From Jeongeupia sp. HS-3 (GTDB lineage: Bacteria; Pseudomonadota; Gammaproteobacteria; Burkholderiales; Chitinibacteraceae): 64,000 nucleotides of DNA. The stretch spans positions 1,178,001 through 1,242,000 of the forward strand of contig NZ_AP024094.1 of the NCBI RefSeq assembly GCF_015140455.1. The letters are read 5' to 3'. A program made the translations under genes and the position numbers. How positions within the stretch are numbered: the first letter of the stretch is position 1; each line of letters starts with the position of its first letter. Under the pieces are notes generated by a model, which was given only the letters and a program-made list of their open reading frames with translations, was not told the origin of the DNA and made no database searches. Positions 30,435 through 42,233 of the stretch are shown piece after piece.

Positions 30435-30976
30435 GTACGCAGTTGCCATTTCGGTTTCGTAAAAAAATCACGCACCAGGGAGTAAATCGGGCATGGCTGC
30501 AAGGTGGCCCGAACCGGATGATTCATGGGATAGATGCTGACGACTGCAACCTTCATCCGGCCTCACCCAAGGATCAGCGAAGGGCTCAAGAGCGCACTCA
30601 GTCGGGCATCGCTACCGAGGCTCGTCATGTACCCGAATACATCTCCTTTATCTCGCACCGGTTGGTCGCACGCAGGTCACGCCGTATTGCCGATGCGTAC
30701 GACCACGCCGGCAAAAGATCACGCCGATGAACGCGGCTTCGAGGATAGGCTGCAACATAGCCATCAATCCGCCGACAAGGGCCGCGCCCCGGAGGCGGAA
30801 AACAATCAGCGGGATCGCACCGACTGGGCCGACCGCTTGATTTTCATGCTGATGCATAGTGCTGCCAGGCAACGCAGCGAAGACTACACGCCGCGCCGTA
30901 ACCATCAGCAACTGCATGAAACATACCATCAGCAGCCAGCCCTTGGAAAATGCATTCAGCTCGCCAAGGCCTGATG
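30435..30976. other. Gene-free stretch; one ambiguous hydrophobic ORF on minus strand
   Basis: No confident gene. On the minus strand an ORF at 30648-30929 (94 codons) is partly hydrophobic (FMQLLMVTARRVVFAAL and VGGLMAMLQPILEAAFIGVIF) and its frame stays open to the end of the transpeptidase gene. It could be a small membrane protein or the decayed end of one, but it has no ribosome-binding site and matches no family I know. A plus-strand ORF at 30534-30974 looks like a shadow. No hairpin terminator was seen after dcu. Confidence 0.3.
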
Positions 30977-31834
30977 CTAGAGCATGCAGCGATAACGGCG
31001 AATCGGGCCGATCCTGCTTTCAAAGAAATCGCCTGTCGGTCGCCAATCGGGCGTCAACGGTGCCGTAGCAAGCATATCGACGTGATGCCAACCGAGTACG
31101 CGAGCCTCGTCCAGCAACACATCAAGTAACCGCCAAGCGGCAGCAATCCCGCTACTCGAGAGATTCAGCCACAAGGTTCCGCCAGCCTGCAGCCCGCCGC
31201 GCCCCTGACAATGCCCCTCTTCCTGCCATAAAGTGAACAGCCGGCCCACGGCTTCAGCATCTATCGCAGGGCTTTTCGGCCCGGCAATTGCATATTCCTC
31301 GAGGGATTCGGACAGCAGGCGTGACGCTGCAGGATAAACGCACCAATCCGGCGTGTCGGCAACGATATCGACGTCGACGCCCGGCTTGAGCATCGCAAAC
31401 AATTCGACGATATCCGTATTGCGCATACGAATGCAGCCATGTGACGCAGGAAGCCCCATAGGCTCGTCATCCGGCGTGCCATGAATATAGATATACCTTG
31501 CCATGGTATCGACTTGGCCAAACCGATTGAAGCCGGGCACTTTTCCGGACAGCCAGATGATGCGGGACAAAATCCAGTCGCGCCCCGGCTGGGCCGCAGC
31601 GAGAGCCGGCGAATAAACCTCCCCGGTCCAACGCCGCCCTCTGAGTACGGCATTCAAAGGCAAAGTCGTGCCGATCATTGCCCTGATGGCGTGGCGGCCA
31701 CGCGGCGTCTGAAAGCTCCCGAACAACTCTCCCGCACCACGTGCCGCAGTCGAAACCGGGTAGCAATGCAATAGCACCCCGGCAGCATCGTACACACGCA
31801 AAATTTGCGAAGCGATATCGATCTGGACATTCAT
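30977..31834 (-). CDS. L,D-transpeptidase (YkuD) with an unassigned C-terminal region
   Basis: A protein of 285 residues. The first 160 form a YkuD L,D-transpeptidase domain: NVQIDIASQILRVYDAAG at the start, then IYIHGTPDDEPMG and the catalytic SHGCIRMRNTDIVELF with its Cys. Such enzymes form 3-3 cross-links in peptidoglycan or link proteins to it. No signal peptide is visible at MNVQ; the 47-codon extension upstream to 31975 is not one either. The last 120 residues (from about VADTPDWCVY) do not match a domain I can name; the end (PTGDFFESRIGPIRRYRCM) faintly recalls a GNAT tail. It lies next to the rRNA operon. Confidence 0.82.
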   Translation of the reverse strand: MNVQIDIASQILRVYDAAGVLLHCYPVSTAARGAGELFGSFQTPRGRHAIRAMIGTTLPLNAVLRGRRWTGEVYSPALAAAQPGRDWILSRIIWLSGKVPGFNRFGQVDTMARYIYIHGTPDDEPMGLPASHGCIRMRNTDIVELFAMLKPGVDVDIVADTPDWCVYPAASRLLSESLEEYAIAGPKSPAIDAEAVGRLFTLWQEEGHCQGRGGLQAGGTLWLNLSSSGIAAAWRLLDVLLDEARVLGWHHVDMLATAPLTPDWRPTGDFFESRIGPIRRYRCML

Positions 31835-31972
31835 CGGTTGATCGTCCCATGAGACAGAAAGCAAAACAAACTGAAATCGGTGACTTGCCTTATCAGCGCA
31901 ATTGATCCGGCGCTCTGCTGCGCAGCGGCCCTTCTGTCGCGCCGGCGTCTTTTGCGCGCATAAAGCCAAAAG

Positions 31973-32007
31973 CAAAACCCCCCTGCAGCATTCTGCAGGG
32001 GGGTTTT
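31973..32007 (-). terminator. rRNA operon terminator
   Basis: CCCCCCTGCAG / CTGCAGGGGGG with a short loop, followed on the minus strand by TTTTGCTTTT. It stands a few bases downstream of 5S rRNA and is an evident strong intrinsic terminator. Confidence 0.9.
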
Positions 32008-32015
32008 CTATGGGG

Positions 32016-32131
32016 AGTCTGGCGATGACCTACTTTCACACGGGAACCCGCACTATCATCGGCGCTGAGTCGTTTCACGGTCCTGTTCGGGATGGGAAGG
32101 CGTGGGACCAACTCGCTATGGTCGCCAGACG
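32016..32131 (-). rRNA. 5S ribosomal RNA
   Basis: The minus strand reads CTGGCGACCATAGCGAGTTG at its 5' side and GTAGGTCATCGCCAG at its 3' side, which pair as helix I of 5S rRNA. The inner sequence CCCATCCCGAACAGGACCGTG and GAAACGACTCAGCGCCGATG is diagnostic. Ends are approximate by a few bases. Confidence 0.93.
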
Positions 32132-32253
32132 TAACTGGTGGAGTTACGACTGTATTAGTCATATCTCTGAATTCGATAGAAGAAGTAATGACTCGGGTTT
32201 GATATTTACGAGCCTGTCGCATCATACCCGAACCACGCGGTTCAGGTTATAGG

Positions 32254-35144
<2,891 letters not shown>

Positions 35145-35274
35145 TATAACCTCAAACGCGTAGTTCAAGATTACAGTTATGTTTGCGACTCGAATTCAAA
35201 GTTCTCGAATTCAAAACTCGATGCAATCAAACCCATTCATTACTGAATAAATCTGAGTCTTACTTCTTCTATCT

Positions 35275-35285
35275 TGTTAAAGAGC
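35275..35285 (-). promoter_or_regulatory. boxA antitermination element, 23S leader
   Basis: GCTCTTTAACA on the minus strand is a perfect match to the conserved boxA core, located in the spacer between tRNA-Ala and 23S rRNA where a second boxA is usual. Confidence 0.85.
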
Positions 35286-35374
35286 GATACAGAGAATAAA
35301 TTCTCGTCCAACTGAAGCAGTCAGAACTAAAATTGCTACACCAACATCAGCAAACTTAGTTCTGAAAACTAAAA

Positions 35375-35450
35375 TGGTGGAGGCAGACGGGATCGAACCG
35401 ACGACCCTCTGCTTGCAAAGCAGATGCTCTCCCAACTGAGCTATGCCCCC
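35375..35450 (-). tRNA. tRNA-Ala (anticodon TGC)
   Basis: A full cloverleaf of 76 bases including encoded CCA. Acceptor stem GGGGGCA pairs with TGCCTCC; the anticodon loop is TTTGCAA; the T arm contains GGTTCGATCCC. It is the second tRNA of the 16S-23S spacer. Confidence 0.97.
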
Positions 35451-35489
35451 ATCGGATCAAACTGTCTTGTCATTCACTAAAAAAGCAAA

Positions 35490-35566
35490 TGGTGGGTCAA
35501 GCTGGAATCGAACCAGCGACCCCCGCCTTATCAAGACGGTGCTCTAACCGACTGAGCTACTGACCC
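35490..35566 (-). tRNA. tRNA-Ile (anticodon GAT)
   Basis: A full cloverleaf of 77 bases including encoded CCA. Acceptor GGGTCAG pairs with TTGACCC (one G-T pair at the base); the anticodon loop is TTGATAA; the T arm contains GGTTCGATTCC. It is the first spacer tRNA after 16S. Confidence 0.97.
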
Positions 35567-35626
35567 AGTTCTCCGTATCTCTAACCTACAGCCGATGAGT
35601 GTGAATGCTTAATGAGGCATTATCTT

Positions 35627-37158
<1,532 letters not shown>

Positions 37159-37297
37159 TTTAATCACTGAATAATTGCGCACTTGCGTTAACTCAAAAAA
37201 ACTCACCCAACCACCGAAGCGGTCAGATTTACTTTCTATCATCTAAGTGCAAGTACTTGATGCACTCATCAAGCACTCACACTCATCGGCTGTAATT

Positions 37298-37308
37298 TGT
37301 TAAAGATC
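37298..37308 (-). promoter_or_regulatory. boxA antitermination element, 16S leader
   Basis: GATCTTTAACA on the minus strand, followed by AATTA, matches boxA with one difference from the 23S copy. It stands about 140 bases upstream of the mature 16S end. Confidence 0.8.
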
Positions 37309-37389
37309 GCTTGCTTCTGAACACTTCGCTCGGTAAACTCGGCGGGTTTCGCTTCGTTTCTTTCGCTGCGTCATCAGCAGAGAACGCAA

Positions 37390-37417
37390 CTTTAAGCACT
37401 TCCCCTTCCCCCGTCAA
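37390..37417 (-). promoter_or_regulatory. Candidate rRNA operon promoter
   Basis: On the minus strand TTGACG (37417-37412), a 16-base purine-rich spacer and TTAAAG (37395-37390) resemble a sigma-70 promoter about 230 bases upstream of 16S and 80 upstream of boxA. The -10 is weak, so other start points in the 37310-37620 leader, which holds no gene, remain possible. Confidence 0.45.
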
Positions 37418-37670
37418 CACCTCCTCGCAACAAATTCGCAACCAACCCGCTAAGCCACTGATCGGACAGCGAATTTTTACTACACCCAAATCCCACTCTT
37501 TCGCACTACCCGGCAAACCCCACCGCCAAAGCTGACAAAATAAGACCAATGGCATAAAAATCGTCAGCATTCTGTAGCGCCGCGCGACTTTTGGCACCGA
37601 TTTGCGCTGTTATTGGCATAGCCCCGCCCCGCGAACTTGCACGATGTTTGGCACAAAGGCGCCCAGCCCG

Positions 37671-37959
37671 TTAGAACAACCCACCCATCGCCTCTGGCAC
37701 CCAGTTGCAGATCACCAGCTCACCCGTCGTCCTGCGCTCGCCCTGACCTCGGGCGTTGCCGACGCTGTACTTGATATCCAGCCCTTCCATCCAGAATTCC
37801 TTGAACAGCTCGCGAATGGCTGGGTGGTCGTTGATGCTGAACATGACCTTGCCTTTGCAAGTACGCATCGCCTCGGCGAGCTGTTCGTATTGTTCCCAGC
37901 CGAAGTCGACGCCATAGCCTTCGGTTTCCCAGTACGGCGGATCGGCATAGAAGAAGGTG
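37671..37959 (-). pseudogene. DNA adenine methylase, C-terminal fragment cut by the IS element
   Basis: The open minus-strand frame begins directly at the left end of the IS with TFFYADPPYWETEGYGVDFG, containing motif IV DPPY of N6-adenine methyltransferases of the D12/Dam class, and runs to a normal stop (VICNWVPEAMGGLF). About 95 residues remain; the N-terminal two thirds, with the AdoMet-binding FxGxG and target recognition, are missing. Phage-borne Dam-type methylases often end this way. The fragment has no start and is surely not functional. Confidence 0.85.
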
Positions 37960-37991
37960 TGTGGTCTGTCCCCATGCAGAAGGACAGAGGA

Positions 37992-38858
37992 TTAAGCGCT
38001 AAGCGCTGAATGCTGCCGTTCAAACTCGACCGGTGCCAGGTAATCCAGCGTCGAATGGCGGCGGCGATGATTGTAAAATCGGATGTAGTCGAATATATCC
38101 GCGCGGGCCTCGTCGTGACTCCGGTAGCGGGTCAAGTAAACCCGCTCCGCCTTCAACGACCGGAAGAAGCTTTCCATCGCAGCGTTGTCCCAGCAATTGC
38201 CCGCTCGTGAATGGCTCGGCACCATGCCGTGCCGTTTCAGCAACATCTGGTAATCAAACGCACAATACTGGCTGCCTCGGTCCGAATGCAGTAGCACCTC
38301 CCGCACCGGTTTCCGTCTGGCAACGGCCATCGTCAACGCAGCATGCACCAGTTCTTGCTGCATTCGATGGTGCATTGCCCAGCCGACCACGGCGCGGGAA
38401 TACAAGTCCAGCACCACAGCCAGATACAGCCAGCCCTCGTCAGTACGGATGTAAGTCATGTCCGACACCCAGCGTTGATTCATCCCGGATGCGTCGAATT
38501 GCCGTTCCAGCCGATTTGGTGCCACCGGAAGCAGGTGTTGGCTGACCGGGACAGGTCGCCACCGTTTACGGGAACGTACCTTCAGCCCGCCTTGGCGCAT
38601 CAGGCGGCCAACACGGTGGCGGCCACAGGCGAAGCCTTGTGCGACCAGTTCCGCATGTATCCGACGATGCCCATAGATGCCGTTGACTTCGGCATGGACC
38701 AGACGGATTTCCCGTAACAGCACGCGATTAGCCATCTCTCGCATCGAAGGCGGCCGGTTGCGCCAAGCGTAGTAGCTGCTCCGTGAGACGCGGAACAACT
38801 GGCACATGACGGCAACAGGATAACGCTCAGCAAGCGCCTGAATGGCGCGGTACTTCAC
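37992..38858 (-). CDS. IS3-family transposase OrfB (DDE integrase domain)
   Basis: A frame of 288 residues. The DDE catalytic triad is intact: first Asp in RWVSDMTYIRTDEGWLYLAV, second Asp in LLHSDRGSQYCAFDY, and Glu in NAAMESFFRSLKAERVY. The N-terminal HTH-like helices (FRVSRSSYYAWRNRP) and the C-terminal FYNHRRRHSTLDYLAPVEFE are typical. Alone it would start at a GTG overlapping the OrfA stop; in the family the active transposase is the OrfAB fusion made by -1 frameshifting. No interruption was seen, so the element may still be mobile. Confidence 0.94.
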   Translation of the reverse strand: MKYRAIQALAERYPVAVMCQLFRVSRSSYYAWRNRPPSMREMANRVLLREIRLVHAEVNGIYGHRRIHAELVAQGFACGRHRVGRLMRQGGLKVRSRKRWRPVPVSQHLLPVAPNRLERQFDASGMNQRWVSDMTYIRTDEGWLYLAVVLDLYSRAVVGWAMHHRMQQELVHAALTMAVARRKPVREVLLHSDRGSQYCAFDYQMLLKRHGMVPSHSRAGNCWDNAAMESFFRSLKAERVYLTRYRSHDEARADIFDYIRFYNHRRRHSTLDYLAPVEFERQHSALSA

Positions 38859-39175
38859 TTCGTGGGCTGCGAGAAGATGGCGAGCGCTTTTTTTAGGACG
38901 TCACGCTCCATGGTGACGCGTGCTAGATCATCGCGCAGACGCTTGAGTTCGGCTGCTTCGCCCAGTTGCTTGCCATGACCAGGAAAGGCATCCATGCCCT
39001 TGAGCAGAAACTGGCGTTTCCATTTGCCCAGCAGGCCTTCGGTGATGCCGAAGGCCTGCGCCACGTGACGTAGCGGCGTGCCAGCCAGGATTTGCTCAAC
39101 AGCTTCCCGCTTGAAGGACTCGGGAAAGGTACGGCGGATTTGGGTCATGAACACTCCTTGGTGGCGATTATCCAC
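38855..39175 (-). CDS. IS3-family transposase OrfA (HTH domain)
   Basis: A protein of 106 residues with the transposase_8 helix-turn-helix: RRTFPESFKREAVEQILAG and VAQAFGITEGLLGKWKRQFL, then a leucine-zipper-like helix (AELKRLRDDLARVTMERDVLKKAL). Near its end the codons CTA AAA AAA GCG give a run of seven A followed by G, the standard -1 frameshift site; after slipping, the reading frame joins OrfB through KSARHLLAAHEVKYR. The terminal repeat lies about 37 bases upstream of its start. Confidence 0.93.
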   Translation of the reverse strand: MDNRHQGVFMTQIRRTFPESFKREAVEQILAGTPLRHVAQAFGITEGLLGKWKRQFLLKGMDAFPGHGKQLGEAAELKRLRDDLARVTMERDVLKKALAIFSQPTK

Positions 39176-39212
39176 CTTAAGTTAGTGTCCTTCCGTATAG
39201 GGACAGACCACA

Positions 39213-39271
39213 CCAACAACTACGTCCCGAGTTACTCGCCGAGCGTGACCTGGGTGATTGAGGGTTATTGA
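39213..39271 (+). pseudogene. C-terminal remnant of a phage gene at the right IS border
   Basis: Directly beyond the IS end a plus-strand frame encodes NNYVPSYSPSVTWVIEGY and stops at 39269-39271. No start is available, so it is the tail of a gene cut by the IS or by the deletion. Its position one base before a tail-fibre-assembly-like gene suggests a tail fibre or another late phage gene. The call is inferred from this context. Confidence 0.5.
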
Positions 39272-39272
39272 T

Positions 39273-39860
39273 ATGGGAATGCTTTTTAGCGCAAGCCGGA
39301 TGGGCTTTTTCGATGCCGATCAACGCGCCGACTATGAGGTCGCCGGCACATGGCCGGACGATGCGGTCGAGATCAGCGACGCGCTGTACCGATCGCTCAT
39401 GGCACCGCGCGATGACGGCAAAGTGATGGATGTCAGCCCGGACGGCATGCCGGCGCTGGTTGATCCACCGCCGCCGGCGCCCGTGCCTGTTGATGCGTTG
39501 CGGCAACTCGCCCGCGACGCAATCAATCAATGGCGCGACCGGCAGGAACAGGGCGTGATTCAGTTCGAGCACGCCGGCCACCGCTGGGATGGCGGCCTCA
39601 AGGTGCGCGATCGGCTCAACACCACGCTCGGCACGCTCAAGGCCTACGGCGTACCGGACGATTTCTTCTGGACTTCCGCCGACAACATCGACGTACCGAT
39701 GACCCATCTTGAGTTGCAGGCGCTGTACGAGGCACACGAGCGCGCGGTCTTCTATCAGGGCTGGCAAATCCATCAGCGGCAGCGCGAGCTGAAACGCCAG
39801 GTCGACGCTGCCGATGCGGTATGGCTGCAAACCTTCGTACCCAATTGGCCTATGGATTGA
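39273..39860 (+). CDS. Phage tail-fibre-assembly-like protein (DUF4376 type)
   Basis: A protein of 195 residues. The N-terminal part (MLFSASRMGFFDADQRADYE ... WPDDAVEISDALYRSLM) resembles phage tail-fibre assembly proteins, then a Pro-rich hinge (DPPPPAPVPVD), then a helical DUF4376-like domain (FEHAGHRWDGGLKVRDRLNTT). Such proteins help fold or attach tail fibres. It overlaps nothing and begins one base after the remnant's stop, with GAGG upstream of the ATG. It is the only intact gene of the supposed prophage. Confidence 0.75.
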   Translation: MGMLFSASRMGFFDADQRADYEVAGTWPDDAVEISDALYRSLMAPRDDGKVMDVSPDGMPALVDPPPPAPVPVDALRQLARDAINQWRDRQEQGVIQFEHAGHRWDGGLKVRDRLNTTLGTLKAYGVPDDFFWTSADNIDVPMTHLELQALYEAHERAVFYQGWQIHQRQRELKRQVDAADAVWLQTFVPNWPMD

Positions 39861-39868
39861 CCTGAACG

Positions 39869-39922
39869 GGTAGTGTGCTGAGGTGAAATTTCATTCCACA
39901 TGGTGAAAAATCACGCACTACC
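39869..39922. repeat. Short inverted repeat downstream of the tail gene
   Basis: GGTAGTG (39869-39875) and CACTACC (39916-39922) form seven-base arms 40 bases apart, with GTGAAATTTCA and a second GTGAAAAATCAC-like element between. It may be a phage terminator, an attachment-site remnant or chance. Beyond it, to 40032, I see nothing. Confidence 0.25.
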
Positions 39923-40032
39923 TACTTATCGCGCAAATGGCGTCGAGTTTTCGCGCCGCGCTTCAGCCTGAACTCAAGCAAGCGACACCCACCACCACAA
40001 ACCGTTCGCCCCCCCCTACCCGAGACATCAAC

Positions 40033-40467
40033 TCAGGCACCCACGACGCACTCACACCAACATAGCTCGGCAACAGCACCATACTCACCCCAGACGACGG
40101 CGCTCTGATCAAATTGGCACCCAAGGCATCGCGCAGCATCCTGCGAGAGATCCAGCACCAACACAGAGAGTTCGGGCGCCCAGTTCCGATCCGCCGGCTC
40201 GCCGAGACCGTCGAAATGGGTCAGCCCCTGCGCCACCAGCGCGTCGAGCAGGTTTTGGTGGCGGGCGCGATTTTCGTGCTCGCACAAAGCCACCGAGCGC
40301 GGATTCGCCGCCGAGACGAAAGCCCACGCAACAACGCCGTGCTGTTGCAGCACGGCGTCGAGATCGGGATGGCTGCGGCCGATCCGCAGCACCAGTTGCA
40401 GCGCCGGCACCACGTAACGGGTAGCACGGTAGGCTGCATCGAGGCTGGCGCGCTCGGCCGGGGTCAT
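40033..40467 (-). CDS. DUF3293 family protein
   Basis: A protein of 144 residues. The pattern AYRATRYVVPA near the start, FVSAANPRS in the middle and the closing Asp/Gly/Val-rich strand (QSAVVWGEYGAVAELCWCE) fit the DUF3293 family, of unknown function. Its ATG shares bases with the suhB stop (TAATG), so it is probably translated by coupling after suhB. Because the frame continues to a natural stop, it is not cut by the nearby prophage remnant. Confidence 0.75.
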   Translation of the reverse strand: MTPAERASLDAAYRATRYVVPALQLVLRIGRSHPDLDAVLQQHGVVAWAFVSAANPRSVALCEHENRARHQNLLDALVAQGLTHFDGLGEPADRNWAPELSVLVLDLSQDAARCLGCQFDQSAVVWGEYGAVAELCWCECVVGA

Positions 40468-41252
40468 TACTTGATGTTGTACTGCTTGATCATTTGCAGC
40501 ATCTGACCGAACACGCGCGGCGTACCGCAGAGCACGTCACCCGACTCCAGATACTTTTCTTCGCCAGCGAAGTCGGTCACCAGACCGCCCGCCTCTTGCA
40601 CCAGCAGCGTACCGGCAGCGATATCGACAAGCTTGAGATCGAATTCGAAGAAACCGTCGAAGCGGCCGCAGGCGACATAAGCCAGATCCAGCGCGGCGGC
40701 ACCCGGGCGACGCACACCGGCGGCCTTTTGCGCCATGTCGCGGAAGATGGCCATATAGGCATCGAGATTGTCGAACTTGGTGTACGGGAAGCCAGTACCC
40801 ACCAGCGCATCGGACAGATCGCGCACCTTGGAAACACGGATACGGCGATCGTTCAGGAAAGCACCGACGCCGCGGGTCGCGGTAAACAGGTCATTGCGGT
40901 TCGGGTCGTAAACCACGGCCTGGGTGATCACGCCGCGATGTTCCAGCGCGATTGACACCGCGTATTGCGGGAAACCGTGCAGGAAGTTGGTGGTACCATC
41001 AAGCGGATCGATGATCCACACGTATTCCGAATTGCCGCGCGCACCGGATTCTTCGGCGATGATCGCGTGCGTCGGATAGGCCTCGAGGATGGTTTCGATG
41101 ATCGCTTGCTCGGCAGCACGATCGACTTCAGAGACGAAATCGTTGTGGCCTTTCTTTTCCGGCGTGATCAGATCGAGGTTGTTCGAAGCGCGCTGAATAA
41201 CAGAGGCGGCGCGGCGGGCGGCACGAACTGCCGTGTTGAGCATCGGATGCAT
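40467..41252 (-). CDS. suhB: Inositol-1-monophosphatase SuhB
   Basis: A magnesium-dependent phosphatase of 261 residues that also takes part in rRNA antitermination in enterics. The metal site residues are visible: Glu in AEESGARGN, the [14 protein letters not shown] motif, and the C-terminal [17 protein letters not shown] ... [15 protein letters not shown]. The ATG at 41252 ([15 protein letters not shown]) fits the family start; the longer frame upstream does not. It is divergent from trmJ, a conserved arrangement in betaproteobacteria, with about 155 bases between that should hold both promoters. Confidence 0.95.
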   Translation of the reverse strand: MHPMLNTAVRAARRAASVIQRASNNLDLITPEKKGHNDFVSEVDRAAEQAIIETILEAYPTHAIIAEESGARGNSEYVWIIDPLDGTTNFLHGFPQYAVSIALEHRGVITQAVVYDPNRNDLFTATRGVGAFLNDRRIRVSKVRDLSDALVGTGFPYTKFDNLDAYMAIFRDMAQKAAGVRRPGAAALDLAYVACGRFDGFFEFDLKLVDIAAGTLLVQEAGGLVTDFAGEEKYLESGDVLCGTPRVFGQMLQMIKQYNIK

Positions 41253-41407
41253 TGCGGGTTCCTGTAGCGGTAAAAGCGGATCAACGGGAGCGCCAGCGGG
41301 CCTGTGAGGGCCATGCAACGCGATGCAAATTGTCATGCGACCAGGCGCTTGCCGCCGGATCCGCTTCTAAAGATCGAAAATCGGCCCCCATTGTAACCGT
41401 ATCAGGC

Positions 41408-42205
41408 ATGAATCCCAATACTTCAGACAATACCCTCGACCCCAATCACGAAGCCAATCAACAGCTTGAGCGTTTTCGTGTGGTGCTTTCGCACACTTCC
41501 CATCCCGGCAACATAGGCTCGACTGCGCGCGCGATGAAAACCATGGGGCTGACCCGGCTCTATCTGGTCAACCCCAAGGAGTTCCCCTCCGAGGTGGCCG
41601 TTGCACTGGCGTCGAACGCACACGACCTGCTGGATAGCGCCATCATCGTCGATTCGATGGAAAAGGCACTCGAAGGCACGACCCTGCAAGTGGCAATGAC
41701 GGCACGCCGGCGCGAGCTGGCGCAACCGCTGCAGACACCTCGGCAGCTGGTGCCGGAACTGGTGAACGAAGCCCGCCACGGCGGCGAGATCGCCTTGGTA
41801 TTCGGCACCGAAATGAGCGGACTGACGATCGACGAGGTGCAACTTTGCAATCGCCGCGTCACCATCCCGACCAATCCGGATTATTCGAGCCTGAATCTGG
41901 CGCAGGCAGTGCAAGTCTTGTGTTACGAGCTGCGCGCCACGCTGCTTGATGACGTCAGCCACCTGGAAGAGCGGCGCAACTACGCCAGCCACGAGTACAT
42001 CGAACTCTTCTATAAGCATCTGGAAGAAACGCTGACGACGATCGGCTTCCTCAAACCCAAGGCACCCAAGCGGCTGATGCCACGGCTGCGACGGATGTAT
42101 CAGCGCATCGACCTGGAACAGGAAGAGGTCGATATCCTGCGCGGCATACTGCGGGCGACGCTGGAGTACAAGCATAAGTCACCGCCGAAAGACGACACGC
42201 CATAA
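41408..42205 (+). CDS. trmJ: tRNA (cytidine/uridine-32-2'-O)-methyltransferase TrmJ
   Basis: A SPOUT-class methyltransferase of 265 residues that methylates the ribose of nucleotide 32 in the anticodon loop. SpoU motifs are in order: GNIGSTARAMKTMGLTRLYLV, FGTEMSGLTIDEVQLCN, and IPTNPDYSSLNLAQAVQVLCYE with the trefoil knot. A C-terminal helical extension (EYIELFYKHLEETL ... LEQEEVDILRGILR) is typical of TrmJ rather than TrmL. The first 20 residues are acidic and Asn-rich. A hairpin terminator follows at 42208. Confidence 0.95.
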   Translation: MNPNTSDNTLDPNHEANQQLERFRVVLSHTSHPGNIGSTARAMKTMGLTRLYLVNPKEFPSEVAVALASNAHDLLDSAIIVDSMEKALEGTTLQVAMTARRRELAQPLQTPRQLVPELVNEARHGGEIALVFGTEMSGLTIDEVQLCNRRVTIPTNPDYSSLNLAQAVQVLCYELRATLLDDVSHLEERRNYASHEYIELFYKHLEETLTTIGFLKPKAPKRLMPRLRRMYQRIDLEQEEVDILRGILRATLEYKHKSPPKDDTP

Positions 42206-42207
42206 AC

Positions 42208-42232
42208 AAAACGGGACCGATGGTCCCGTTTT
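42208..42232. terminator. Bidirectional terminator between trmJ and clsB
   Basis: AAAACGGGACC / GGTCCCGTTTT with a three-base loop. It lies three bases after the trmJ stop and directly after the clsB stop on the other strand, so it can serve both convergent genes. Confidence 0.9.
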
Positions 42233-42233
42233 G

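Larger units (their letters stand above)
37960..39212 (-). mobile_element. IS3-family insertion sequence, about 1253 bp
   Basis: Bounded by inverted terminal repeats beginning TGTGGTCTGTCCC at both ends and continuing with partial match (AAGGACA seven bases further). The element encodes the two overlapping frames typical of IS3. No target-site duplication is seen: the three or four bases outside the ends differ (GTG left, CCA right). Both flanking genes are truncated on their N-terminal side at the element, which suggests adjacent DNA was deleted. Confidence 0.9.

Noticed and set aside
30534-30974. A 146-codon plus-strand ORF after dcu
   Set aside because: Composition is basic and low in structure, there is no ribosome-binding site, and it matches no family; probably chance.
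37950-39222. Target-site duplication around the IS3 element
   Set aside because: Bases outside the repeats do not match for 3, 4 or 5 positions under any reasonable choice of ends.
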